A stretch of DNA of 64,000 bases from Podospora bellae-mahoneyi (Eukaryota; Ascomycota; Sordariomycetes; Sordariales; Podosporaceae): contig NC_085884.1 in the NCBI RefSeq assembly GCF_035222275.1, forward strand, positions 186,001-250,000, written 5' to 3'. Made by a program: the position numbers and the translations under genes. This document shows positions 34,637 through 44,944 of this stretch, piece by piece (the first letter of the stretch is position 1; every line of letters begins with the position of its first letter). Under the pieces are notes generated by a model. That model made no database searches. It saw only the letters and a list, made by a program, of their open reading frames with translations, and was not told where the DNA came from.

Positions 34637-37390
34637 ATGGCGACAACAACAACAACAGCAACAGCGGCAACGGCCACTCCAACCGTGGTTCGAGCTCCCG
34701 CCCAAGCGGGCGTGTTCGAAGGCCTCAACCCCTCCATCTACAATCCCGCCGACCCCCTCGTCCTTTTCATCATCCAGGCCACCATTGTCATTGCCCTCAC
34801 CCGTGCTCTCTACTGGCCGCTGTCCAAGATCCGAGAGCCGAGAGTGATTGCAGAGGTCATCGCAGGCATTCTGCTCGGACCCTCCGTTCTGGGCCGTATC
34901 CCCGGCTTCACTGATGCCATCTTTCCGCCTGCCAGCATGGCACCCTTCCGACTTGTGGCCAACATTGGCCTTGTGCTGTTCCTCTTTTTAGTTGGACTGG
35001 AAATCAACCTGTCATATTTGCTGAGCAACTGGCGAATCGCCTTTAGCGTCGCAGCTCTGGACATGACGATTCCCTTTGGACTCGGTGTGGCGGTGGCATA
35101 CGGGCTGTACCACGAGTTTGCGGGTGAGCCAGGAACGGCCCCCATCTCATTTGGCATCTTTGCTCTCTTCATCGGTGTGGCGATGGCCATCACGGCGTTT
35201 CCAGTCCTATGTCGAATCTTGACGAGCTTGAAGCTGTTGAACACCACCGTCGGAGTGATTGTCCTAACCAGCGGCATCGCCAATGATGTGGTGGGCTGGG
35301 TTCTTCTTGCGTTGTGTGTCACGCTTGTGAATGCTGGAGCCGGAATAACGGCGCTGTATGTGTTTCTGGTTTCGGTTGGATATAGCTTGTTCCTGGCATA
35401 TGCCGTCCGTCCGGCATTCATCTGGGTGTTGCGCAGGACGAAGAGCCTGGAGAACGGGCCGACCGAGGGTGTGGTTGCGCTGACGCTATTCATGGTGTTG
35501 GCGTCCTCCTTCTTTACGAGCATCATTGGCGTTCACTCTATCTTTGGGGCTTTCATGGTCGGGCTGATGTGCCCTCATGAGGGCGGGTTTGCAATCAAAC
35601 TGACCGAGAAGATTGAGGATCTCACTTCTACGCTGTTTGTGCCGCTGTTCTTTGCGCTTTCGGGAATCAATACGAACATCGGCCTACTCAACACCGGGAC
35701 CGTCTGGGGCTATGTGATTGCCATCATTTTCGTGGCCTTCTTCAGCAAGTTGGCTGGTGGAACTCTGGGCGCGAGGTTGAACGGGCTGGTCTGGAGAGAG
35801 TCTTTCACCATCGGCACGCTCATGTCATGCAAGGGGTTGGTCGAGCTCATTGTTTTGAACATTGGCCTGCAAGCCAAGATTTTGAGCACAAAGACCTTCA
35901 CCATGTTTGTCATTATGGCTCTCGTCACCACCTTTTCCACGGCCCCGTTGGTCAGCTGGCTCTATCCACCCTGGTATCAGCAGAAGCTCGACCTGTGGAA
36001 GAAGGGCAAGATAGACTGGGATGGCAATCCGATCATACCAGCGGATGGTCAAGACTCGGAGGAAAAATACCGCAAGGGGGATGTGGCCACCCGTCTGCTG
36101 GTCTATCTTCGAACAGATGGCCTGTCCTCTATTCTGGGGCTCATCTCGTTGTTTACTTCCTCCTCTGCCCCAACACCAGCGGCCAGTGCCTCGTCAGACA
36201 ACGAAAAGGCAGCCGACCCCTCCGCCGCTCACCCAGATGAGCAGAGGCCACTTCGCATTCAGGGGTATCGTCTGGTGGAGCTGACAGACCGCAATTCTTC
36301 CGTCATGAAAGTATCCGACATTGAAGACTACGCCTCCCACGATCCCATCGTCAAGGCCTTCGGCACCTCCACCGCCAACAACACTTCCCGCGACGTCATC
36401 GTCTCTGGACAAATCGCCGTCGTCCCCGAAGAGGGATTCGCGGACACCCTCGCCACCCAAGCCTCCAAAACCAACAGCGACCTGGTCCTCGTCCCCTGGA
36501 GCGAGACAGGCACCATTTCCGAAATCCAAAGCTTCTACTACGGCGGCAACTCCAGCATCAAGGACAACATGCTCGCGAACAAGGATTTCGCCGGCCTCGT
36601 GACAGACGTCTACGAAAAGCACAGGCACCTCGCCGCCGTGGGAGTTTATGTCGACAGCTCCCTCCTCAGCACCAGCCAGCCCCGGTCAAGGATAGGCGAC
36701 GACTCGCAAGCAACAAAGCCGGGAATCACCCGACAACTCACCCGAGACGCGACAGGTGTCAGCCTAGCCGAGGCCCAAGACATCGGAGCAGCCAAGTTTC
36801 ACTCCGCCGAAAGCAAAGGCCCAAAGGTTGTCCGTGTGCTCTACACTGGAGGTGAGGACGACCTCTTTGCGGTGAGGCTAGGGTATCAACTCGCCCAGAC
36901 CGACAAGGTCGTCTTGGAGGTGGTTGTAGAAGCAGCGGCCAACCGCGCCGACAGTGAGATGGCCGCGCTCAAGTCGGTTCTTTCCGAAAGTCTGGGCGAC
37001 AGGGTTGTCTACCTTGACGCTCAGGACACAGCCGAAGCGATTCAGAGCTTGCTGTCGCCATGCAGGCAGGTGCGCAGCTCGCGGTCGGTTCTGGTGGTGG
37101 TGGGGAGGTCTGTTTCGTCTTGGTTGGCATCTTCTGTTGAGGTGGGCCCGTCTTCTTCCGCGGCGGCTGAGCTGGCTGCCGTTCGCAAGGTTCTTGGGCT
37201 GAAGGCGGCACGTCTCGTTGCGGAGGTGAGGAAGGGAGCAGGGGACAAGGCCAATGTTAGTCTGCTTGTTGTCCAGGCCAAGACTGCCCCAGCGACGACG
37301 ACGACGACGACTGCGGGCGAGGGAGGAGTACCTGCCTTGAAGCGGAAACCGAGTACATATTCGCAGGAGAGTGGTCATGTAGGAGCGTAA
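34637..37390 (+). CDS. Kha1-type K+(Na+)/H+ antiporter (CPA2 family)
   Basis: Single exon, 917 residues. The ATG at 34637 lies in a textbook initiation context (GCCACCATGG). After a Thr/Ala-rich start, the 12-to-13-span exchanger domain runs from about residue 40 to 440: REPRVIAEVIAGILLGP, GLVLFLFLVGLEI, the ITAFPVLCRIL block, SGIANDVVGW with the Asp of the CPA2 ion site, and LMSCKGLVELI. The C-terminal 450 residues are soluble and contain a regulatory region with two universal-stress-protein-like stretches (VVRVLYTGGEDDLFAVRLGY and VVLEVVVEAAAN). Yeast Kha1 acts in Golgi-type endomembranes in pH and cation balance; the same role is inferred. Intronless, in contrast to most neighbours. Confidence 0.92.
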   Translation: MATTTTTATAATATPTVVRAPAQAGVFEGLNPSIYNPADPLVLFIIQATIVIALTRALYWPLSKIREPRVIAEVIAGILLGPSVLGRIPGFTDAIFPPASMAPFRLVANIGLVLFLFLVGLEINLSYLLSNWRIAFSVAALDMTIPFGLGVAVAYGLYHEFAGEPGTAPISFGIFALFIGVAMAITAFPVLCRILTSLKLLNTTVGVIVLTSGIANDVVGWVLLALCVTLVNAGAGITALYVFLVSVGYSLFLAYAVRPAFIWVLRRTKSLENGPTEGVVALTLFMVLASSFFTSIIGVHSIFGAFMVGLMCPHEGGFAIKLTEKIEDLTSTLFVPLFFALSGINTNIGLLNTGTVWGYVIAIIFVAFFSKLAGGTLGARLNGLVWRESFTIGTLMSCKGLVELIVLNIGLQAKILSTKTFTMFVIMALVTTFSTAPLVSWLYPPWYQQKLDLWKKGKIDWDGNPIIPADGQDSEEKYRKGDVATRLLVYLRTDGLSSILGLISLFTSSSAPTPAASASSDNEKAADPSAAHPDEQRPLRIQGYRLVELTDRNSSVMKVSDIEDYASHDPIVKAFGTSTANNTSRDVIVSGQIAVVPEEGFADTLATQASKTNSDLVLVPWSETGTISEIQSFYYGGNSSIKDNMLANKDFAGLVTDVYEKHRHLAAVGVYVDSSLLSTSQPRSRIGDDSQATKPGITRQLTRDATGVSLAEAQDIGAAKFHSAESKGPKVVRVLYTGGEDDLFAVRLGYQLAQTDKVVLEVVVEAAANRADSEMAALKSVLSESLGDRVVYLDAQDTAEAIQSLLSPCRQVRSSRSVLVVVGRSVSSWLASSVEVGPSSSAAAELAAVRKVLGLKAARLVAEVRKGAGDKANVSLLVVQAKTAPATTTTTTAGEGGVPALKRKPSTYSQESGHVGA

Positions 37391-37720
37391 TTTGGAGAGA
37401 TAACATCCAGATGACGGGAAATAATGATTGATTTACTCAAAACAGAGGACCATGTCGAGCTGTTTGCAGTTTGAATGTTTGAAAAGGCGACCTGCACATA
37501 AAAGAATCTATCAGCCGAAACACAAAAGAATATCTGCAGGCAAACAGTGTTTATGCCCTAGCTGAGCTATATCTATACAACACCTTCTCATCTCTGGCTT
37601 TGTAGGGTCGAAGCTAAATTTGTAACTAGAGACAATATAAAAGCTACAACCACCAGTGCTAATAAAGCCCAACATATACGATATGCAGCAATTCTAGAAG
37701 GGCAAGAAAAGAAGTGGAAC
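37391..37720. other. Convergent intergenic region
   Basis: 330 bp between two stop codons; 3' untranslated sequence of the antiporter and of the acidic protein, nothing else seen. Confidence 0.45.
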
Positions 37721-40300
37721 CTAGTAATCTTCCTCGTCCTCGTCATAATCTTCCCCCCCAAATATCTCCTCCTCATCCTCCCCATCCCGGTTCACCTCCT
37801 CCATATCCTCATCGTCATCCTCAAAGACCTCGTAATTGCCAACGTCGTAATCATCCCCTCTCTTGCGCTCAATGTCGTCGTCGTCATCCTCATCATCCTC
37901 AGACTCAGAAGGTGGCATGGGAATTCGACCCCTCCCGCCGGTTAACCCCAGCTTCTGTGCAAGAGCTGACGTTGCCTTTCTGGAGCGGCTGAATTGCTCA
38001 TTCTCTTCGTCTTCTGACTCAGACTCGTCGGTCTCTTCGGAGGATTGACTATCGGATTCTTGTTCTTCCCCTTCCTCTTCCTTGCTGCTGTTGTGGTGGC
38101 CATCGTCATCATCCTCACTGTCGTCCGAGATAACAGCTCGGAGCCGTTTGTTGGCCCTCATTTTCCGCACTTCCTGATCCGTGTCATCGTCGGGGCGAAC
38201 AAGCAAAGCGGTGCTATCGCGGCGGGCTCGTTTGATAAGCTGAGGCATCTTATCGTCCTCGTCTTTTTCGGCACTGCCGTCCTCTTCCTCGGAATCAGAG
38301 TCCACCACCCGGCGGGCTCGCTTGGTTGGCCGAGGTACCACCTCTTCTTCTTCTGAGGTCCCGTTCTCGTCGTCAGAGTCAGAGTCCACTACACGGCGGG
38401 GTCGTTTGGCCGGCCGAGGGACGTCATCCTTGTGGTCGTCTGAGTCATTTTCCACATCTGAAGACTCCATGATTCTGTTTCGTCTGCGCTTGAGCCTCGC
38501 TCTAGCTGCTTGTCGATCAGATTCAGCGTCAGACACTTCCTCCACGCTGGAGGATGCGCGAAGTGTAACTGATTCCGGTTCGGGGCTGGAAAATCCAGTG
38601 AAAACCTCGTCGTTGTGTTCGTTGCCATCTTCTCCAGCCAGATCAATCAGCGGGCGGTCCCCATCGACCCCCTCATCTTCCGAGTCTACCACGCTGCCAC
38701 CCCCTTCCCCGTCATCTTCAGAATCCCCCTCGTTGCTGCCGTCGCTGCCGTCGCTATTGTCAACGTCCACAATATTCAGATCATCTGAATCCTCATCGCT
38801 ATCCCCCGATTCAATCTCTGAATCATCAATCCCCGAACTTTCGTACTCGTCCGGTATCTCCTCCCCCTCGTCGGAGTAGTCCTCGTCGTCGAACGCCACG
38901 TCCGTCGCCCCGTCTTCTTTCCACTGCAGCAGCTTTTGAAAAGCGCGCTCGCCTCTCTTGTCAAAAAACTCAATCACTGGCCAAACCTTGAAGCCCAAAC
39001 TCCACGCTCGCTGCACATAGGTGCCCGGCTCCTCCTCTTCGTCCGAGTCCGAGTCAGAATCAGAGTCGTCCAAGCCGCGCATATCGTCCGCCGCATAACA
39101 AGCGATTTCCTCGGGTGTGATGGTGAGAAACTCCTCCTCGACTACGCCCGGGCTTCTGGTGTTGCTGGTCCCGTTAACCTCGTCGGCGGAAGTGGGCCTG
39201 GCGTCGGCGACCGATGCTCTCCTGGCTTCGGCAGCGCGCTTCTCGACATTGGGCCAAACCCAGCGGTACTCGACAAAGTTCTTGGTTTCATGTCCCCTTC
39301 TTCCGTGCTGTATCTCTGCTTCCTCCTCGCTGGTCAAGGTATAGTGGTTCGCACCCGGGTCAGCGCACCAGAGCAGATTCCTTGCCTCGCAGTGGTTGTA
39401 CTTTGCCAGAAAGAAAGCATGCTGTAGATTTGGAAAGGCACAAGTAAAGCTCTGAAGCATCGGATCCCCCGTCAAGAAAAACAAACCCTTTTCAAAGGCA
39501 ATGTTGCGGATCCTGTCTGTAACTCCTGGAATGACGGGCATGGGCCATGGTGGGAAGTGACGGGACATGGCGCTGGCGACACGGTCGATAAAGACCACGT
39601 CACGCTGGCTGTGAAAGCGGACTGAGCCGCAGCCTCCCCGGAGAGCCAGCTCATCGGGGAGGTAGCGAAGGGCGAACTTGCGGCTCTGGTGGTGTATGGC
39701 AAGCACGGTCCGGGCCGCCTTGGTCTGCTGTTCGAGTTGGACGGTTTCCCAAATCTCGGGAGGGTTACCGTTCTGGGGCACCAAATGGCCGACGATCTGG
39801 AATTCATAGAAGCGCGCCTTCTCGGACAAGTCTGGACAAAACTGCTTCCAGATGAGCTGCTGGAGCTCGAGCGGGAGCCGGCTGAATTGAGGGATGAACT
39901 GAGAGCGTTTTTTGCTGCTTCGTTTGTCTTGAAATAGAATCCGGCGGGTGCCGTTCTTGTCATCATCAGAGTCGAATGAGTCTTCCGAGTCGTCCTCACC
40001 ACCATCGTCCTCCTCCGACTCCTCTTCGGAAGAATCAGCGGCCATGTCGTCAATGAGGTCGAAGCGGCCGTCATGCTCGGAATACTCTTCTTCTTCGTCG
40101 CCGTCAGAAGGGTCCTCTCTGTCGCTGCCCTCCTCGTGTGAGCCAGATGATTCGTCGTCGTCGTCGTCGTCGTCGTCGACATCAGAATGTGAAATGTGGG
40201 TAGCAAACGGATTGCCCTCCTCCAGACTGTCCTCGGCTAGCTCCGACACATACAAGCCTGTGCCTCCACCTTCGTCGTCGTCCTCGTCTCTGCGGGGCAT
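37721..40300 (-). CDS. Very acidic 2EXR/F-box-like protein with basic repeats
   Basis: Single exon, 859 residues, start ATG at 40300. The first 115 residues are almost pure Asp/Glu/Ser. Then FSRLPLELQQLIWKQFCPD at 139-157 opens a domain of the 2EXR type (an F-box-like fungal domain that often precedes RHFPPWPMP and related blocks), running to about residue 430. The C-terminal half is again acidic and serine-rich with many SD/SE casein kinase 2-type sites, and it carries at least four short basic clusters that repeat as KRPRR, KRARR, KRARR, NKRLR, the first two followed by VVDSDS. These could be nuclear signals or charge-patterned binding sites for chromatin or ribosome assembly factors. A nucleolar or chromatin role is inference only. 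No intron. Confidence 0.83.
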   Translation of the reverse strand: MPRRDEDDDEGGGTGLYVSELAEDSLEEGNPFATHISHSDVDDDDDDDDESSGSHEEGSDREDPSDGDEEEEYSEHDGRFDLIDDMAADSSEEESEEDDGGEDDSEDSFDSDDDKNGTRRILFQDKRSSKKRSQFIPQFSRLPLELQQLIWKQFCPDLSEKARFYEFQIVGHLVPQNGNPPEIWETVQLEQQTKAARTVLAIHHQSRKFALRYLPDELALRGGCGSVRFHSQRDVVFIDRVASAMSRHFPPWPMPVIPGVTDRIRNIAFEKGLFFLTGDPMLQSFTCAFPNLQHAFFLAKYNHCEARNLLWCADPGANHYTLTSEEEAEIQHGRRGHETKNFVEYRWVWPNVEKRAAEARRASVADARPTSADEVNGTSNTRSPGVVEEEFLTITPEEIACYAADDMRGLDDSDSDSDSDEEEEPGTYVQRAWSLGFKVWPVIEFFDKRGERAFQKLLQWKEDGATDVAFDDEDYSDEGEEIPDEYESSGIDDSEIESGDSDEDSDDLNIVDVDNSDGSDGSNEGDSEDDGEGGGSVVDSEDEGVDGDRPLIDLAGEDGNEHNDEVFTGFSSPEPESVTLRASSSVEEVSDAESDRQAARARLKRRRNRIMESSDVENDSDDHKDDVPRPAKRPRRVVDSDSDDENGTSEEEEVVPRPTKRARRVVDSDSEEEDGSAEKDEDDKMPQLIKRARRDSTALLVRPDDDTDQEVRKMRANKRLRAVISDDSEDDDDGHHNSSKEEEGEEQESDSQSSEETDESESEDEENEQFSRSRKATSALAQKLGLTGGRGRIPMPPSESEDDEDDDDDIERKRGDDYDVGNYEVFEDDDEDMEEVNRDGEDEEEIFGGEDYDEDEEDY

Positions 40301-40620
40301 CTTTTATTGGTTCAATCAGGCAAAGGCGAGCGAGTGGTGCTCAAGGGATGGACGACGCGATGAGTTGAAGTGTCGAGTCGCGTCTGGGGTCTTTGGTCTT
40401 GGGGTTCATTGAAGGTCGTGACGATGCCAAGCCGGCAGGCAGATTTTTAGCGTGTGCCCGCTGAAAGCACAGACCATATCTGCCGCTCCCCTACATGGTT
40501 GATGCTGACTCTCATCATTACTACTTATTTCATCATCTCATCCCCTTCCACTAATAGTAGTTAGTTATCTTCCGCATGAAATATGTACATGAAATCGGCC
40601 TGCTACTCCATAGGAATCTA
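40301..40620. other. Intergenic, promoter of acidic 2EXR gene
   Basis: 320 bp between the start of the acidic gene and the stop of the acyltransferase gene, both on the minus strand. No specific motif seen. Confidence 0.45.
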
Positions 40621-42252
40621 TCACAGTTCCGGACCCTCCCAATTCTCCCTCCTCAGCCTTCCAAACCAAGCCTGCTTGTGTGGAAAGGCAATCTCTTTCT
40701 CCTTGCTGAACCCTGCATATTGTAAATGTTGAATAAACCTGCAAAAGAAAGCCAGCCAGTTAGTTAGCCATCTAGGCAATCCTGCCATCAAGACAAGCAT
40801 GTCATCATACCTCTCATTGTCCACCCTTGGCTCTAGGCACACGCTCTGGGTCCGATAATCAGCACAAAAGGCCCAGTGCACCAAGCTCGTCAGCCAGCTC
40901 TGCACTCTCCCCCGTGCCCACTCTTCTCCAATCAAGACATGGCACCCGCGATCATAGTCGTCGATAGAACCTCCGGCATATCTGCCCAGAATGTCTTCCT
41001 TGACCCAATAAAGCTCAAAATAGCCAAAGGGCACACCGTCCCACAGGCCAATAGCTGGGAAGCTATGTCTTGACTGCAATGCATTAGACAAAAACTTTGG
41101 CGAATACTCGCCCCAAAAGGCCGAAACACGAGGACTAGAGTGCCATTGTTGAACCAAGGCTGTATCGCTGAGTTGACAAAGGTGTGTATGTGTTGGAGAT
41201 TTGGGACCTGTGGGTCCGAGGTACGGGACCGGATGAAGTGAGATGGAGGCGACCCTAAAGGACAGGTACTGGTTCACCGAGGGTATGAATCGGGTATAAA
41301 AGACTTCCCCCATGCGAGGAGGTTTCGGGCGGAGGGGATGCCGGGTGTGATTGGTTATGGTGTAAGGCAGTGATGCGGGAGGGTAGTATGTCGGTAGGTG
41401 GGATGCCGAGAAAAAGGGGCCGATCGGAAAAGAGGGTACACTGGCAAGGGTGGTAGGTGGTGGCGCACCGGGGAGATCCGAAATGTCGGCAATTTGTGAG
41501 ATGGTACGCTCGCCCTGGGCTGGCGATCCAGGCCGGCTGGGAGTCGGCGACGCAGTACCGGATCGGGTGAACTTGGTGGTGGGCTGGAGCGTGAAGAGGA
41601 ACAACCGGCCGGGGGTCTGCCAAAACATCCTGCGCGAAACAAACATGCTGGCCCATTGGTCGTCTGTGTCGTCCAGCGCGGTTCCCACGGCAGAATTGAA
41701 GCTTGCAATCAAGCCCATGCGCTCCAGTTTTGGTATCAGGTTTCTCCCCTTCAGCAGGCCGTCTCTCTTGATGCGCACTCGCCATTCGCCACGCGGCCTG
41801 CCAGCTGCAGGCGTCAACCGGGAGGCATCCGTCGTCAGGGCAGCGGGGGGAGCCTTTTGGTGGAAGTACCAGCATAGCGTGACCCATAGCATCATGGCTA
41901 CCTGCCGAGTAGGGCTCGCTGCTGGCTTGAAGTCATGGCTCGAGGGGCTGGATATGGACGAGATGAAGAGGCTGTCGTTTTGGAGGGTGGGGCCTGTAAA
42001 AGCGTGGATGTGAGACATCTTTGGGGGCGCGGGGCTGCCATCGACATCGGCTCGTATCGAGTCGTTATCGGGGGTGCTTCTGCTGCCAGAGCTGCCATCG
42101 TCCGGGTCAACAGTGTGGATGACGATGGTCCAGCCGGCTGGAAAGGCGTTGTGGTGTACAGAGAGGTCATTGGACTTGAAGAAGAGGCCGGCGAACACAG
42201 GTGTAACAGTATAGCTCTGCCCGTCGGGCAGGTAGATGACCTGTGACCCCAT
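40621..42252 (-). CDS. sidL: Hydroxyornithine N5-acyltransferase (SidL/SidF type)
   Basis: Minus-strand exons 40811-42252 and 40621-40738; 519 residues. The frame extends a few codons upstream to a GTG, but the ATG at 42252 gives the family-like start MGSQVIYLPDGQSYTV. The 72-bp intron has no stop in frame and is a multiple of three, so it hides in an open frame; removal gives DNERFIQHLQYAGFSKEKE, as in the family. The C-terminal 190 residues are an IucB/AlcB-type GNAT fold (GVPFGYFELYWVKEDILGRY, then RGCHVLIGEE). Such enzymes acylate N5-hydroxyornithine for hydroxamate siderophores; SidL makes the acetyl form used for intracellular ferricrocin and SidF the anhydromevalonyl form. SidL is preferred by the N-terminal half, with moderate certainty. 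No NRPS or other siderophore gene is nearby. Confidence 0.8.
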   Translation of the reverse strand: MGSQVIYLPDGQSYTVTPVFAGLFFKSNDLSVHHNAFPAGWTIVIHTVDPDDGSSGSRSTPDNDSIRADVDGSPAPPKMSHIHAFTGPTLQNDSLFISSISSPSSHDFKPAASPTRQVAMMLWVTLCWYFHQKAPPAALTTDASRLTPAAGRPRGEWRVRIKRDGLLKGRNLIPKLERMGLIASFNSAVGTALDDTDDQWASMFVSRRMFWQTPGRLFLFTLQPTTKFTRSGTASPTPSRPGSPAQGERTISQIADISDLPGAPPPTTLASVPSFPIGPFFSASHLPTYYPPASLPYTITNHTRHPLRPKPPRMGEVFYTRFIPSVNQYLSFRVASISLHPVPYLGPTGPKSPTHTHLCQLSDTALVQQWHSSPRVSAFWGEYSPKFLSNALQSRHSFPAIGLWDGVPFGYFELYWVKEDILGRYAGGSIDDYDRGCHVLIGEEWARGRVQSWLTSLVHWAFCADYRTQSVCLEPRVDNERYDDMLVLMAGLPRWLTNWLAFFCRFIQHLQYAGFSKEKEIAFPHKQAWFGRLRRENWEGPEL

Positions 42253-42870
42253 GGAGGGTTGTAGCACGGGTGCTGCTGGGAAGGTGGAAGCGTAGGCAGT
42301 GATGGAGGCGGGGCGTTTAGTGCACTGCGGGGTACCTATGGTGTCTGCTAGGCAGCTTGATAGGTCGCGGGTTAATAAGGACGAGAATAAGACGGCGGCG
42401 GGCCTTCTTCTCTAGAAGATTTCCATGGCGATATCAGAGTGGCGCTGGCGGCAGCAGGCATGAGATGTATGGGGTGATGTCTGCTTGCAGCTTTATGTGA
42501 GCTTCTGACAGCTGCGTGCCTCCAGCGGGCGCAACGAGGGGCAGGGAGGGGTTGCAGGGATCAGCTTGCGCATCTTCGTCATCCAGGAACATCGGGAAAG
42601 CCAATCCCTGCTTCTTTGGTAATCACCCCACTGTTATTGGAGGACATCGAACAGGCATCAGAATCTACACCAGACCCTTCAGTGCCTCTTCCCAGTGGGG
42701 CTTTCTCAAGTGTGTTCGCTCAAGCGCTGTTATCTGCATCCCTCATCGGCATTGGGCAACATCACTCCACCTAGCGATCATTCAACATCTGACCGGGACA
42801 GACACGCCAGCTCAGCCCCCCTGGAACATCAGGTATCAAATGTATGAGGTAGATTCGATACACTAGTATC
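42253..42870. other. Intergenic, acyltransferase promoter
   Basis: 618 bp between the start of the acyltransferase gene and the stop of the MCU gene. I looked for an SreA-type GATA element (ATCWGATAA) and did not find one. Confidence 0.45.
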
Positions 42871-44307
42871 TCAAGAATCCTTCTTCTTGGACTTGTCTTG
42901 CCTCTTCTTTTCCTCCTCTGTAAACTCCTCGTCCTTTTCCTTTTCGTCAGACCGGTTGTTCTCTCCGTTCTTGGTATTCTCCTCGTCCAAAGCTTCCTTA
43001 ACCTCCTCTCCCAAGTCCCTCGCATCGTCCCACTCAACATCATACTCGATGGCAATCGCCTTGATCTCCCTCCTCAGCGCATTTGCTTCCTGCACCAACT
43101 GCTCCCATCTTTCCAAGTCAAAGCCCTTCGCCTCATACAAGGCATTCTGTCGCCTCGACACCGTCACGTTCATGGCCGCCTTGTAACTGAGATCCTTGCT
43201 GATATAGAGAAACCAGAGATAACCGCCCATGATTGTTGTCAGTCCGGCAAGGTAGGTGACTGGTTCAATGAGATCCCACCCATAATCGGTATGAAACGTG
43301 ACATAGTACACAATCACCCACCAGCCCGTCAAAATACCGAACCCTCCCTTGGCCAACAGGTTCGCACCACGATGCGCCAGCAAGTCACACTCCTTCTTGA
43401 TCTTGGCCAGCCTGTCTAGCTCATGGCTCATCTTTCGCAGCCTGGATCGCATGTAGAATGTCCTGTCGTTGAAACTCGGCACCGTCACGCGCATCTCCAG
43501 GTGATAGCCTTCGACTTCGATGGCAAACTCGCGCCCTCGTGCTGCATCACGGATGAAGTCTCCCATCTCGGTGCTCGAGCTCCAACGGACCCAGCGCTTT
43601 TCCTTTCCTTCCCTCTCGGGGCCCTCGTGGCCCAACCCAGAGTATGACGCCACGTGTGTTCTCTTCGACGCGTCTTGTCCGGCGGCGTCCTTTTTTCGCG
43701 CTTCGGATCGGCTTGTCGGTTTTTGATCACCATGTTCGGTATCCTCGGCCCGGAAATATATACTCGGAATCTTTTCTTTACCGTCTTCCAACACAGGTGG
43801 TAGCTCGGCTTGGATGAGGCGCTCGACGTAGGATAGCGGTTGTTGCGGGTGGACCAGTATGGCTAGGGGCTGAATGGTGTCATTTTGAGATATCGAACGG
43901 GCATAATCGGGCTTCTCTTTATCGTCAATGTTGCCGTTGTTCTGCCTGTCCTTCTCGACGCCCATGGGCAAAGGAAGGATCAGTTTCAGGAGCCGAGTGG
44001 GCGTGGTCAGGAGTTTGCCTTTGGTGAAGGGTTGGATGTCTTCGCCTTTTGGGTCGACGGTAGGCTTGTCGGCTCCCTCGCGGTGCCATGGTCTTTTGAT
44101 CTGGTGCTGTCGGACCTTTACTTCCTGCTCCTGTTGATCCAAGAACTTTTGGTTGAGTTTTCTGGCTTTCGTATCCCCAGGTCGTTCGGCTGGCTTGGAC
44201 GAGGAGTGGCGCACGGCTGGGTGGCATAGGGGGAGTGGGAGACAAGAGTGTCTGCGCGGAAGAGATGTCGTCAGCTGGCGCGGCAGCCGCCGGAATACAT
44301 GATTCAT
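42871..44307 (-). CDS. mcu: Mitochondrial calcium uniporter (MCU)
   Basis: Single exon, 478 residues, ATG at 44307. The first 35 residues are Arg-rich without acids, a mitochondrial targeting sequence. The MCU core lies near the C-terminus: a coiled-coil segment ([20 protein letters not shown]), first span at about 322-337, the pore loop [10 protein letters not shown] at 344-353 with the two acidic residues that form the calcium filter (metazoan WDIMEPVTYF), and a second span at 351-369. A second coiled coil follows, and the tail is a Glu/Lys-rich low-complexity stretch. It should be the pore for calcium entry into the matrix in the inner membrane. Fungal uniporters are known to work without EMRE. 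It lies head-to-head with a Zn2Cys6 regulator. Confidence 0.93.
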   Translation of the reverse strand: MNHVFRRLPRQLTTSLPRRHSCLPLPLCHPAVRHSSSKPAERPGDTKARKLNQKFLDQQEQEVKVRQHQIKRPWHREGADKPTVDPKGEDIQPFTKGKLLTTPTRLLKLILPLPMGVEKDRQNNGNIDDKEKPDYARSISQNDTIQPLAILVHPQQPLSYVERLIQAELPPVLEDGKEKIPSIYFRAEDTEHGDQKPTSRSEARKKDAAGQDASKRTHVASYSGLGHEGPEREGKEKRWVRWSSSTEMGDFIRDAARGREFAIEVEGYHLEMRVTVPSFNDRTFYMRSRLRKMSHELDRLAKIKKECDLLAHRGANLLAKGGFGILTGWWVIVYYVTFHTDYGWDLIEPVTYLAGLTTIMGGYLWFLYISKDLSYKAAMNVTVSRRQNALYEAKGFDLERWEQLVQEANALRREIKAIAIEYDVEWDDARDLGEEVKEALDEENTKNGENNRSDEKEKDEEFTEEEKKRQDKSKKKDS

Positions 44308-44944
44308 GGCGTTGTATTTGAGTTTGGAAGTTTGTCTGATCTCATGCAGGTGGCCTGCAGGTGGGAGCTTGGAGTCGAGGAGTCAAGGAATCGAGGGCGT
44401 GTGCAGAAGTTGAAGAGAGAGAGCTTCAATATATAAAAAGCAGTGTCGTAGGAACGATCATAAAGTCATCAAACACAACAACATCAATTAGAAATGGGAA
44501 AGATTGACCCATCCTATCAGGCCTGAAAAAGATGTCAAGTTTGGGCAGCTGGAAGGTAGAGGCTGAGCTCCAAGCGCGCGCATGACGTCACCGCAGCCAG
44601 CGAGCGTGCCCAGTCTTACAGCCAGGTTCCAGTGTTCCACGCTTAAAATAACGTCTTGGAACCTCCATCCGACCATCACCTTTCGCCATCACCATCATCG
44701 CCATCACTACCCAAACAACAGATCTGCTCTTGACCCTGGTTGCTCGGTGTGATCCTCTTCCACGCGGGAATGTGGGCAGCCCAGCCAATGCCAGTGAATC
44801 ATCATGTGGCTTGACACTAGAGATAAGCACCGGCGATAAGCCAGGTACCTACCTGGTAGATACCTGCTCCAGAAATGTCTCCTTGACGGACAGCGCCCAG
44901 CATCGTCAGTGCCATTGTAATCAAGATCAGTTGAGTGAACAGGA
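44308..44944. promoter_or_regulatory. Divergent intergenic region, MCU / Zn2Cys6 factor
   Basis: 637 bp shared by two opposite start codons. It holds a CRE palindrome at 44583-44590 and an AGCCAATG box near 44780. Confidence 0.55.
44583..44590. promoter_or_regulatory. CRE palindrome TGACGTCA
   Basis: Perfect ATF/CREB site, 276 bp upstream of the MCU start and 355 bp upstream of the Zn2Cys6 start, so placed for either gene. Confidence 0.5.
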
